Source of the DNA: Streptomyces cadmiisoli | GTDB lineage: Bacteria > Actinomycetota > Actinomycetes > Streptomycetales > Streptomycetaceae | DNA length: 64,000 bases | Direction of reading: 5' to 3' | NCBI RefSeq assembly: GCF_003261055.1 | Contig: NZ_CP030073.1 | Span: forward strand, 8,494,001-8,558,000 | Shown here: one piece after another, positions 34,993-43,479 of the stretch | How positions within the stretch are numbered: position 1 is the first letter of the stretch | Layout of the letters: the number at the start of each line of letters is the position of its first letter | Made by a program: the position numbers and the translations under genes | Notes under the pieces: generated by a model | Databases searched by the model: none | Told to the model about the DNA's origin: nothing | What the model saw: the letters and a program-made list of their open reading frames with translations, nothing else

Positions 34993-35126
34993 TGGTGTGA
35001 CTGCGTCGAATCGGTTCTGAACCGCGGACCGTTCGCTGTGGCCGGCAGCGGTGACGAGGCCGAGGAGTTCGGCCGGGGACGGCGGGTGCCGCTTCCGCTG
35101 CCTGTGGTCCGAGGAGCGGAGAGACG

Positions 35127-36359
35127 TCAGTCCGTGGCGGCCCGGTGCTGGTCCTGGGCCCAGGCGAGGTGCCACTCGTCCAGCGATGTGTCGGAGTTCA
35201 ACTCCACACCGGGGACCGGTTCGAGCTGCCCCGCGCGCAGTGCGGCCAGGAGGCGCTCGGCCTCCAGGGAGGGGTAGTCGAGGTAGCCGCGGTCGTCACC
35301 GCCGAAGAAGGTGGGCCGCTGCGCCTCGCGCACCTCGGCGTTGCGGGCCAGCCGCTCGGGCAGATCCGGGTTGGCGATGAAGTCGCGTCCGAAGCCCACG
35401 GCATCGACAGTGTCGTTAGCGATGGAATGCAAGGCCGTCTCGCGCTCGTACCCGCCGGTTGCGATCAGGCTTCCCTGGTAGCGCTTACGGACCCAGGTGC
35501 TGTCGATGTTGTCGGCCGGCCGCTGCCCCACCGTGGAGTCGTCGTTGCCGATGATGCCGGGCTCCACCAGGTGAAGGTAGGCGAGGTCGCGAGTGCCGAG
35601 CGCATCCAGGACGTAGCCGAACAGGGCTTCCGGATCGGAGTCGGTCATGTCCTGGAAGACGCTGCTCGGTGAGATGCGAACGCCGATGCGTTCGGCGCCC
35701 ACCGTCTCGATCAGTGCGTCGACCACTTCCAGCAGCAGGCGTGCGCGGTTCTCGATGCTGCCGCCGTAGCGGTCGGTGCGCTGGTTGGCGCTGTCCTGGA
35801 GGAACTGGTCGATCAGGTAGCCGTTGGCCGCGTGTACTTCCACGCCGTCGAATCCGGCGGCCAGGGCGTTGCGGCCGGCCTCGGCGAACTGGGCGACGAT
35901 CGCCTGGATCTCGTCGATCTCCAGCGGCCGGGGAGTGACGAAGGGCACGCGGCCGTCGTCGGTGAAGATGAGGCCGTCGATGGCGATGGGAGAGGGGCCT
36001 ACGGGAGTCCTGCCGTCGGGCTGGAAGACGGGGTGCGAGGCACGGCCGGTGTGCCACAGCTGCGTGACGATGGTGCTGCCGGCCTCGTGCACCGCGTCGG
36101 TGATGCGCCTCCAGCCCTGGACCTGCGCATCGCTCCACAGCCCCGGGATCCCGGGGCCTCCGACGCCCTCGGCAGAGACGACAGTGCCTTCGGTAATGAT
36201 CAGTCCGGCCGAAGCGCGCTGGGTGTAGTAGAGCTGTGCAGAGGGGCCGGGGCTGCCGTCGGGCAGGGCGCGGCTGCGGGTCATGGGCGGCATGACGAAG
36301 CGGTTGGACAGCGCAAGGGCGCCGAGCTGGACAGGGGTGAACAGGGGAGTGTCGTACAT
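35127..36359 (-). CDS. Old Yellow Enzyme family alkene reductase
   Basis: 410-residue FMN-dependent ene-reductase. Markers: NRFVMPPMTRSRA, SAGLIITEGTVVS, TQLWHTGRASHP, the substrate-binding HAANGYLIDQFLQD, DRYGGSIENRARLLLEV, and FMN-phosphate site ATGGYERE and GFGRDFIANP. ATG 36359 follows GGAGAG. It is downstream of a DUF4188 gene and both are divergent from a MerR regulator, suggesting induction by an electrophilic or redox-active compound. Confidence 0.92.
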   Translation of the reverse strand: MYDTPLFTPVQLGALALSNRFVMPPMTRSRALPDGSPGPSAQLYYTQRASAGLIITEGTVVSAEGVGGPGIPGLWSDAQVQGWRRITDAVHEAGSTIVTQLWHTGRASHPVFQPDGRTPVGPSPIAIDGLIFTDDGRVPFVTPRPLEIDEIQAIVAQFAEAGRNALAAGFDGVEVHAANGYLIDQFLQDSANQRTDRYGGSIENRARLLLEVVDALIETVGAERIGVRISPSSVFQDMTDSDPEALFGYVLDALGTRDLAYLHLVEPGIIGNDDSTVGQRPADNIDSTWVRKRYQGSLIATGGYERETALHSIANDTVDAVGFGRDFIANPDLPERLARNAEVREAQRPTFFGGDDRGYLDYPSLEAERLLAALRAGQLEPVPGVELNSDTSLDEWHLAWAQDQHRAATD

Positions 36360-36433
36360 GTGGATCTCTCCGGGATAAAGGTGATTACGCAGGGTCATGC
36401 AGTGGTGGCAACATGAAATCGCGGGGCGACGGC

Positions 36434-36937
36434 TCAGGACGAGGCGGCCGGCTTGCCGGCCTTGAGTCGCTGGGCTGCCGTGTCTCCGCGGCGGCCGACC
36501 GGAATGACGCCGGTCGCAGCGGCGAGGCCGTATGCGGGCATGTCGACGTAGACGGACTCATAGGAGCCGGCCGGGACGATGAACGTCTCGTGCCAGATGC
36601 CCACGTGGCCCTTGCCTGCCCGTGCGCGACGGTTGAAGGCCGCCCAGGCGGGCCGGTGTTCCTTGTCCTGCTCATAGGCGTAGGCCATCAGGTGCTCCTT
36701 CGACGCCCAGTACTGGACGACGTAGAAGTCCCGGGGGCCGCCGTAGAGCACCTTGTGGCCGAGGAGTCCGCTGCTCTTGTCCTGGGACAGTTCGCGCAGC
36801 ATGCGCGGCATTGCGGCGAAGGCGGGGAACCAGTTGCGTACCGCCCTGAAGCGGTTGATGCGGATACCGATGTGAAAGACGACGAGATCGCCGTCCGCGG
36901 CAGCGGTGTTGCGGCCGCGGATCACCTGTGGGGACAT
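36434..36937 (-). CDS. DUF4188 protein
   Basis: 167-residue protein matching DUF4188 (ferredoxin-like dimeric alpha/beta barrel, monooxygenase or haem-dehydratase relatives). Seen: VVFHIGIRINRFRAVRNWFP, YVVQYWASKEHLMAYA and HVGIWHETFIVPAGSYESVY. AAAGGAG sits just upstream of ATG 36937. It is first in an operon with Old Yellow Enzyme. Precise chemistry is not known. Confidence 0.82.
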   Translation of the reverse strand: MSPQVIRGRNTAAADGDLVVFHIGIRINRFRAVRNWFPAFAAMPRMLRELSQDKSSGLLGHKVLYGGPRDFYVVQYWASKEHLMAYAYEQDKEHRPAWAAFNRRARAGKGHVGIWHETFIVPAGSYESVYVDMPAYGLAAATGVIPVGRRGDTAAQRLKAGKPAASS

Positions 36938-36994
36938 GACTCTCCTTTGGTCTTCCGTGTCGAGTGCCGGCCGTCAACGCCTGGTGGACACGTG

Positions 36995-37025
36995 TTGGGT
37001 AGTGCCACTATCCTTAAGGGATAGT
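36995..37025 (+). promoter_or_regulatory. MerR-type promoter with 19-bp spacer and operator dyad
   Basis: TTGGGT (36995-37000), 19-bp spacer, GATAGT (37020-37025). The dyad ACTATCC-5-GGATAGT (37007-37025) fills the spacer and -10, and a third CTATCC element follows at 37031. MerR regulators act on promoters with over-long spacers, so the regulator at 37051 very likely binds here, and may serve the divergent genes too. Confidence 0.75.
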
Positions 37026-37050
37026 AACGCTATCCATAGAGGGGTGCAAG

Positions 37051-37695
37051 ATGCGACTGGCCGAGCTGAGCAAGCGCAGCGGTGTGGCGACGCACACGAT
37101 CAAGTACTACCTGCGCGAGGGCCTGCTGCCGCCCGGCCGCCCCGTGACGACCACCCAGGCCGAATACGGTGAGGAACACCTCTGGCGGCTGCAGTTCATC
37201 CGAGCGCTGATCCAGATCGGCAAGGTCCCCGTGGCCAATGCGCGGGAGGTGCTTGCGGCAGTGGAGGACGATTCGCTCGACCAGCACGGGCGGCTCGGCG
37301 CCGCCACCTTTGCCCTGCCGCACGGCCCCGAGCCCGACGAGAGCGACCCGGCGACCGCCGTCGCCCGCCGTGAAGTGGATGCACTGATCGCTGTTCTCGG
37401 CTGGAAACACGGCGGAGAGGAGGACAACCCTCCTCCCGCGTACACAATGCTGGTCACGGCGGTGGCCACGCTGATCCACCTCGGATACCCCGGCAGCGTG
37501 CGACACCTGGCGCCCTATGCCCGGCTCGCGGCCCAGCAGGCTGCCCTCGACCTGGATCTGGTCGAGACGTACAGCACCCCGCTGGAGCAGGCAGCCGCAG
37601 CCGTGACACTCACAGTGCTCTACGAACCCGTGTTGCTGAGCCTGCGTCGTCTCGCCGACATCGAGGGGTCCCGGACTCGCTTCGGCGCAGGATGA
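37051..37695 (+). CDS. MerR-family regulator (paralogue of the one at 28141)
   Basis: 214-residue MerR regulator with RLAELSKRSGVATHTIKYYL winged helix and the same effector half as the regulator at 28141. It is divergent from the DUF4188/Old Yellow Enzyme operon, and the promoter between them contains a MerR-type dyad. GGGG lies upstream of the ATG. No cysteine cluster for metal binding is evident, so an organic inducer is more likely than a metal. Confidence 0.9.
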   Translation: MRLAELSKRSGVATHTIKYYLREGLLPPGRPVTTTQAEYGEEHLWRLQFIRALIQIGKVPVANAREVLAAVEDDSLDQHGRLGAATFALPHGPEPDESDPATAVARREVDALIAVLGWKHGGEEDNPPPAYTMLVTAVATLIHLGYPGSVRHLAPYARLAAQQAALDLDLVETYSTPLEQAAAAVTLTVLYEPVLLSLRRLADIEGSRTRFGAG

Positions 37696-38021
37696 GAGCG
37701 GGGTGGTGACCGGCAGGTTCGGGCTCAGGCCGGCTCCCGCGGGAGATCCGTCGTGACTTCAACCCGATCGACGACCGTGTCCGGGTACGCGCCCTGGTCT
37801 GCAAGCGACACGACGAGTGCCGCCGCGTCCCCGCTTACGGGTAGTGGCGGCACTTGAGTGCACCGCGGACGACGATAAGAAGTCCAGGCTCCAACGATTG
37901 CGGTAACCCGGCCGGTCGTCGCTGTGACCTGTCTGAGGTCAGGACCACTTGGTCCGTCCAGGCGTGGGCGCCCTTACGAGTGGAGCGGCTCGTGCCCGCG
38001 GCCGGCCTCGCTGGTGCGGAC
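37696..38021. other. Intergenic stretch, no gene seen
   Basis: 326 bases between convergent genes. A dyad GGACCA-CT-TGGTCC lies at 37942-37955. Nothing coding is recognised. Confidence 0.4.
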
Positions 38022-39068
38022 CTACCGGACCGGACGGTGCCACGCCAGATCCGGTTCGCTGAACCGGGATGAAACCAGCAGTGACTGATGCCAGTGGGGG
38101 TAGATCAAGTCCGGTGCGCTGACCTTGTCCAGGCGGTCGATGTCTTCCTGCGTCAAAGCGACATTGACTGCGCCCAGGTTGTCGGCAAGCTGCTCGTCTC
38201 TTCTTGCGCCGACGATGACCGTGGTCACACCCGGCTTGGCCAGGAGGTAGGCGAGAGACACCTGGGCGGGTGAACTGCCGTGCACGGAGGCGATGTCGAC
38301 GATCACGTCGATCGTGTCATAGAGCTTGTCCTCGTCACGGACGGGAGGCTCGGACCACTCGGTGAGATGCCGACCGTCGCCAGGTTGCTGATCCCGCCGG
38401 TACTTGCCCGTCAGCAGGCCACCAGCCAGGGGACTCCAGACCATGATGCCCAGCCCTTGGTCGAGGGAGACAGGCACAAGTTCGTACTCGGCGTCGCGTG
38501 ACTCCAGCGAATAGTAGATCTGATTGCTGACAAACCGCTCGTATCCGTGGAGATCGGCGACGGCGAGAGCCTTCATCAGCTGCCAGCCCGAGTAGTTGGA
38601 GACACCGAGGTAGCGGACCTTGCCCGAACGCACGAGGGTGTCGAGCGTCTGCATGGTTTCTTCCAGGGGGGTCAGTCCGTCCCACTGGTGCACGTGGTAG
38701 ACGTCCAAGTAGTCCGTACCCAGCCGGCGCAGGCTCCCTTCGACCTGACGCAGGATGTGATGTCTGGACAGGCCCTCCTCATTTGGTCCGTCCCCCATGG
38801 GCAGACGTACTTTTGACGAGATGAGCAATTGATCGCGTCGTCCAGCGATCGCCTGCCCGAGGATCTCCTCGGCAGCGCCACCGGAGTACATGTTGGCGGT
38901 GTCGATCAGGTTCACTCCCGCGTCGACACTCATGTCGATCTGACGCTTGGCTCCAGCCACGTCAGTGGCGCCTACGTTGCCGAAGACGTCCTTGCCGCCG
39001 AAGGTCATGGTCCCCAGCGCAAGTTCGGATACCCGCAGACCGGAACGTCCTAGTTTCCTGTAACGCAT
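38022..39068 (-). CDS. Aldo/keto reductase
   Basis: 348-residue aldo/keto reductase, distinct from the one at 10276. Tetrad: Asp56 and Tyr61 (LIDTANMY), Lys86 (ISSKV), His127 (YHVHQWDG). Cofactor motif VIVGARRDEQLADN. ATG 39068 follows AGGAGGA, which decides against longer upstream frames. It is monocistronic; the substrate is unknown. Confidence 0.9.
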   Translation of the reverse strand: MRYRKLGRSGLRVSELALGTMTFGGKDVFGNVGATDVAGAKRQIDMSVDAGVNLIDTANMYSGGAAEEILGQAIAGRRDQLLISSKVRLPMGDGPNEEGLSRHHILRQVEGSLRRLGTDYLDVYHVHQWDGLTPLEETMQTLDTLVRSGKVRYLGVSNYSGWQLMKALAVADLHGYERFVSNQIYYSLESRDAEYELVPVSLDQGLGIMVWSPLAGGLLTGKYRRDQQPGDGRHLTEWSEPPVRDEDKLYDTIDVIVDIASVHGSSPAQVSLAYLLAKPGVTTVIVGARRDEQLADNLGAVNVALTQEDIDRLDKVSAPDLIYPHWHQSLLVSSRFSEPDLAWHRPVR

Positions 39069-40048
39069 TGCCAGTGTCCTCCTGTGTGTTCCACGGGTTG
39101 CGCGACCGCTGTGGGGTCTTGCGGCTGACAGGCGGGACAGCGTCACTTCTCGGGTCCGCATGTGCGCGAGATGACGCTGAAGACGACAGGCCCGCGAGTC
39201 TCGGTGTGAGCCGGGCCGTCGGATCAGTCGGTGGGGCTCGGCGAGGCGCGTGCCGCTGCTATGGGAAGCCGACTTCTGCAGCCAGGGCGGCTTGCACGGT
39301 TCGAGTTGTCCTTCCGCGTTGGGCGGGTCACACGAACACGCCCTCGCGGTGGACACTCCTGCGTTGAGGCAGGGAGCACGGGCCCCGTACTGACACCGAA
39401 CCCGAGTCGACGATCAGCTGACGCAGCAACGCTGCCACCAATACGCCGAACCGAGGGCGTGGCTTCTCAGGGTCCGGGGTCCTGTCGGTCCCGCAGTCGC
39501 CGCCCGGCACCAGTGGGCGGCTCACACTCCCGCGCGTGAATTCGGGCAGATCGACTGTGCGGAGCCGGCCCACCAGCTCCACCCCACACCCGAGACCAGC
39601 TGGGCCCTCGGCCATACATAGATGCTACGCACGACCCTGCCGACAGGCGACCGAGGGAACGGGAGCCGCCCGGTTCGGTGACCGCCGTCAGCCCGGACCT
39701 TGGCCACACGGGAAGCGGCCGCGGACACGCCGTCGAATCGCAGCCTGCCGCCGACGGCGATGTGCACGTGGAAGCGGCGACGAGGACGATCGGCACGAAA
39801 CCGGGCTCGTTCGTGATCAGGTGTCGCTTGCGTTTTGTGATCTTCTGGATGCAGTGCCGGACGGTCATGCTGAACCCGGTCGCTGCCGTGTCCTGCTCGG
39901 CCGGAAGTCGTGGAACACTCCAAGATCGACTCATGATCCTTGTCTCCGATGGGGCCACTGTCCGTGTCCGTCCTGTCGCAGACTTGCAGGACGCGGTGGC
40001 CCGGCTGGGTGCCGCGTCTTCCGCCCGGTCGACCCAAGGACTGCAATC
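39069..40048. other. Long intergenic stretch, no gene recognised
   Basis: 980 bases. Frames exist on both strands, as always at this GC, but none shows a domain motif or a good start. Possibly degraded sequence. The AAGGA before fabV is at its right edge. Confidence 0.4.
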
Positions 40049-41263
40049 GTGAGCGAGCGCGTTCTCATCCCCCGCAACCGGGGATTCCTCTTCCTCGACT
40101 CCCACCCGGCGGGCTGTGAGCGGCTGGTGGCCGACATGTGGGACGCATGCCCCGACGCTGCCAACATGCCGCAGAGGGGCGGGCCGGTGGCTCTGATCAT
40201 CGGCTCCTCGGCGGGATATGGCCTGGCGGCCACTGTCGCCGGACTCAAGCGTGCCGGCATCCGCGGGATCATGGTCTCCTTCGAGAAGGCCCCCACCGAA
40301 CGCCGTACCGCTACGGCCGGGTGGTACCGCACCGTCGCTACCGCCGACATCGCACGTACCGCCGGGCGGGATCTGGTCTTCCTCAACGGTGACGCCTTCT
40401 CCGACGGGATGAAGAGGCAGGTCGCCAACCTCATCGAGCAGCGTTTCGGCGGCAGGTTGGACTACCTGATCTACTCGGTGGCCGCGCCCCGGCGTACCGA
40501 TCCGGACACCGGCGCAACGTACGCCTCCGTCCTCAAGCCGATCGGCCGGGCGAACCGCACCAAGACCCTTGTTTTCGACGATCAGGGCATTCCCGAGGTG
40601 CGCGAAGTCGAGACCGGGCCGGCCGAGGGCGATGATGTCGAGCAGACGGTGGCCGTGATGGGCGGTGCCGACTGGGAACGCTGGATCAACCACCTGGCCG
40701 GTCGGGGACTGCTCGGCGAGGGCTTCGCCACCGCCGCGCTGTCGTACATCGGATCGCCACTGACGGCGGCGATCTACCGGCAGGGCACCATCGGCGCGGC
40801 CAAGGCCCACCTGGAGGCCACTGCCCGCACACTGAACGAGCGGCTCGAAAAGACGGTGGGCGGGCGGGCCGTGACGTCCGTCAACGGCGCCGCCGTCACC
40901 CAGTCCTCCACCGCCATTCCCGGCATCGCCCTGTACACCGGCCTGCTGCGTGGCGTCCTGGGAGAGGACCTGGTTCCGCCGGTGCATCAGCTCGCCGCCC
41001 TGTGGGACCAGCTCACCGGGGCCGTCCCGCTCGCCCTGGACGATGAAGGCCGGATCCGCTTGGACACTTGGGAACTCACTGACGATGTCCAGGCGGCCGT
41101 GGCCAAACGCTGGGAGGCCGCCACGACCGACACGATCACCGGTCTGGCCGACCTCGACTGGTTCCACGCCGAAGTCCAACGCCTGTACGGATTCTCTGTG
41201 CCGGGCGTCGACTACACGGCCGCAGTGGCCACCGACGTTCCCTGGCCCGCTTCCACACCCTGA
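40049..41263 (+). CDS. fabV: Trans-2-enoyl-CoA/ACP reductase, FabV type
   Basis: 404-residue NADH-dependent enoyl reductase reducing the double bond of trans-2-enoyl thioesters in fatty-acid synthesis. The large FabV form is recognised by ALIIGSSAGYGLAATVAGL (cofactor motif), RLDYLIYSVAAPRR, and the Tyr243-x8-Lys252 catalytic pair in AIYRQGTIGAAK. GTG 40049 gives the family N-terminus (VLIPRNRGFLF). FabV proteins are intrinsically insensitive to triclosan, a family property. Monocistronic. Confidence 0.93.
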   Translation: MSERVLIPRNRGFLFLDSHPAGCERLVADMWDACPDAANMPQRGGPVALIIGSSAGYGLAATVAGLKRAGIRGIMVSFEKAPTERRTATAGWYRTVATADIARTAGRDLVFLNGDAFSDGMKRQVANLIEQRFGGRLDYLIYSVAAPRRTDPDTGATYASVLKPIGRANRTKTLVFDDQGIPEVREVETGPAEGDDVEQTVAVMGGADWERWINHLAGRGLLGEGFATAALSYIGSPLTAAIYRQGTIGAAKAHLEATARTLNERLEKTVGGRAVTSVNGAAVTQSSTAIPGIALYTGLLRGVLGEDLVPPVHQLAALWDQLTGAVPLALDDEGRIRLDTWELTDDVQAAVAKRWEAATTDTITGLADLDWFHAEVQRLYGFSVPGVDYTAAVATDVPWPASTP

Positions 41264-41506
41264 CCGCAGCACCAAACTGCCGTGCGGAACGCTCCGACTG
41301 AGCACGTTGATGTGGTGCTGGACGAACGAGGAGGGTCGGGCCACTTCCTCGTAGCGGACGTTGAATGCGCGTTCCGGACTCTCGAGTGCGCGCTCATCTG
41401 CCGGCGACACGCAGGAAGTTGTGCCGGTAGGTGTTCTCGGCACGGACCCAAGGTCCGCATTCCTTGCCCACCGGTCGGCCTGACGTTGCACAGTGCGCCC
41501 GGAAAC

Positions 41507-41531
41507 GGGCCCGGGAGCGCCTCCCGGGCCC
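41507..41531. terminator. Bidirectional terminator between fabV and frnE-like gene
   Basis: A perfect 11-bp stem, GGGCCCGGGAG with its complement, and a CGC loop, between convergent genes, 14 bases past the end of the oxidoreductase gene. Confidence 0.8.
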
Positions 41532-41544
41532 GGGCCCGTGTCCG

Positions 41545-42273
41545 TCAATCGCGGGACGGGACCGCGCAGGCGCCATCGGGCCCGCAAGCCGCCGTGTCCG
41601 CGTCGCCCTCGCTCATACCGACCGGGACGATCGTGCGTTCCTGTTCCTGCCACGCCTGCTCGAGCGCCTGGGTGAAGACCTCGGGGCGCTGGCCGCCGGA
41701 GACGCCGTAGCGGCGGTCGATGACGAAGAACGGCACGGAGCGGGCGCCGAGCTGAGCGGCCTCCAGCTCGTCCGCCCGCACCTCGTCGGCGTAGGCGCTC
41801 TCGTCGGCGAGTACCGCGCGCGTCTCCGACTCGTCCAGTCCTGCCTCGACAGCGATCTGCACCAGCACTTCGTGGTCGTAGACGGACCGCTCCTCGGCGA
41901 AGTTGGCCCGGTAGGCGAGGTTCAGGAGCTCGGAGTGTCGGCCGCGCGCACGGGCGAGGTGCAGCAGGCGGTGGATGTCGAAGGTGTTGCCGAGGTCGCG
42001 GTCGATCAGGTAGCCGAGCCCTTCGGCGCGCGCGGTGGAGGCCGCGTGCTCCTCCATGGTTCGGGCATCGTCGAGCGTGCGGCCGTACTTCTTCGCAACC
42101 GCTTCGAGCACGGGGGCGGTGCTGCCCTTGGCGAGGTTGGGGTCGAGCTCGAAGGATCGGTGGACCACCTCGACCTCGTTGCCGTGGGCGAACGCCGCCA
42201 GGCCCTTCTCGAAGCGGGCCTTGCCGATGTAGCACCAGGGGCAGGCGATGTCGCTCCAGATTTCGACGCGCAT
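41545..42273 (-). CDS. DsbA-family oxidoreductase, FrnE-like
   Basis: 242-residue cytoplasmic thioredoxin-fold protein, no signal peptide. CPWC at residues 11-14 after RVEIWSDIA is the active site; GYLIDRDLGNTFDIHRLLHL and GARSVPFFVIDRRYGVSGGQ (cis-Pro loop) complete the FrnE fold. Extra cysteines near the C-terminus (AACGPDGACAVP) may form a second disulfide as in some FrnE homologues. ATG 42273 is the start. FrnE proteins are linked to polyketide clusters or oxidative stress; context here gives no pathway. Confidence 0.9.
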   Translation of the reverse strand: MRVEIWSDIACPWCYIGKARFEKGLAAFAHGNEVEVVHRSFELDPNLAKGSTAPVLEAVAKKYGRTLDDARTMEEHAASTARAEGLGYLIDRDLGNTFDIHRLLHLARARGRHSELLNLAYRANFAEERSVYDHEVLVQIAVEAGLDESETRAVLADESAYADEVRADELEAAQLGARSVPFFVIDRRYGVSGGQRPEVFTQALEQAWQEQERTIVPVGMSEGDADTAACGPDGACAVPSRD

Positions 42274-42508
42274 GTTTTCGCTCTCTGTTTTCGCTGCTCC
42301 GGTCGGAGAGTGAGTCCGTCCGGTTGTTCTGCTGGGCGGAGCCACTCTCCGCACCCGCCCACAACGCGCAGGTGAACCGTCTCATTCCGCGGACGCCCGC
42401 CGCGTTCGGCACTGTCGGCTCGCATGTGTCACGTGACGCCGCCGCCCCGCGCCCCGACGGACGCGAGGCGATCAGCGACCTGCTCGGCCGCCGGGGCGCG
42501 GTCGGCTG

Positions 42509-43369
42509 TCAGCTGTGTCGCGGGTGCACCGGGAGCTGCCCCGGCTGAGGAGCGGGGGCAGCTCGGGACACTCGCAGCTCCGTGAGGTACCGCTTGGTGA
42601 TCCGGCCCCCGTACCGCCCGTCGATGAGCCCGGCGATGCAGTCCAGAAGTCCCTTCCGGGCCCGTGGTGCCAGGGCCCGGTGACCGGAGTAGGTCCGCAG
42701 CACCTCCAGGTACTGCTCCGTCGAGTACGTCAGATCCCACTCGTAGCGCCGGAGGACGACGGGGCCGAATCGGCCGCTTCGTGCGACCTCGTCCACGTGG
42801 TCCGAGGAGTCGATGTCCCGCGCGGCAGGAGGCCGCAACCCCACGGGAGTGGCCGGGTCGAAGCGCTCGTAGCAGTTCTGCACCTCGATGAAGAACTCTT
42901 CGCTGCCACCCGCCACATGCTGCGTGGTGACCACGGCGAGGGCTCCGCCGGGCCGCAGCGCGTCGGCCGTCCTCGTCATCCGCACCGCCGGGTCGATCCA
43001 GTGGAACGCCGTCGCAGCGACCACTGCGTCGAACGGCTCCCTGGGCAGGGGCCAGGTCTCGAAGTCCGCCGTCACGATCTCCACATTCCTGAATCGGGCC
43101 AGGTTGCGCCGGGCGACGGCGGACATGTCCGCGCCCAGTTCGACGGCGGTGATCCGGCAACCGCGCTCGGCGAGCGGCAAGGTCGCCTTGCCGGTGCCGG
43201 CTCCCACTTCGAGAACACGACAGCCGTCGCCGATCCCGGCCACGTCGGTGAGGTCGTCGAACAGCTCGGTCGGATACCCCGGCCTGGCCCGGTCGTACAG
43301 CTCCGCGTCCTCGTCGAAGGTCTGCCGAAGATGGGGGCGGCGTGCTTCGTCGGGCCTGTCGTCACGCAT
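42509..43369 (-). CDS. Class I SAM-dependent methyltransferase
   Basis: 286-residue methyltransferase. SAM motif CRVLEVGAGTGKATLPLA, acidic residue AVELGADMS, then FDAVVAATAFHWID and the ALRPGGALAVV motif. YDRARPGYP near the N-terminus is typical of a common actinobacterial methyltransferase group. The substrate is unknown; it is not obviously in an operon. Confidence 0.88.
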   Translation of the reverse strand: MRDDRPDEARRPHLRQTFDEDAELYDRARPGYPTELFDDLTDVAGIGDGCRVLEVGAGTGKATLPLAERGCRITAVELGADMSAVARRNLARFRNVEIVTADFETWPLPREPFDAVVAATAFHWIDPAVRMTRTADALRPGGALAVVTTQHVAGGSEEFFIEVQNCYERFDPATPVGLRPPAARDIDSSDHVDEVARSGRFGPVVLRRYEWDLTYSTEQYLEVLRTYSGHRALAPRARKGLLDCIAGLIDGRYGGRITKRYLTELRVSRAAPAPQPGQLPVHPRHS

Positions 43370-43479
43370 GTGAGCACACTACGGTGACAACGGCTTCGCC
43401 CACAGATCGACGTGACAGGTCCGCGCTCCGCGAGCAGTACACCTCGTGCGCGGCGACACCCTCGGCCGTCTCTGGAGGA

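Noticed and set aside
32827..35175. 782-residue minus-strand frame opposite HyuB and the MHS permease
   Set aside because: Spans two well-supported genes and the terminator; composition is that of an antisense shadow.
39069..40048. Small genes in the 980-base gap before fabV
   Set aside because: Several frames of 70-170 residues exist on both strands but none has a start signal, conserved motif or convincing codon pattern.
39467..42412. 981-residue minus-strand open frame
   Set aside because: Runs antisense to FabV and out of frame through the FrnE-like gene; only a by-product of GC-rich sequence.
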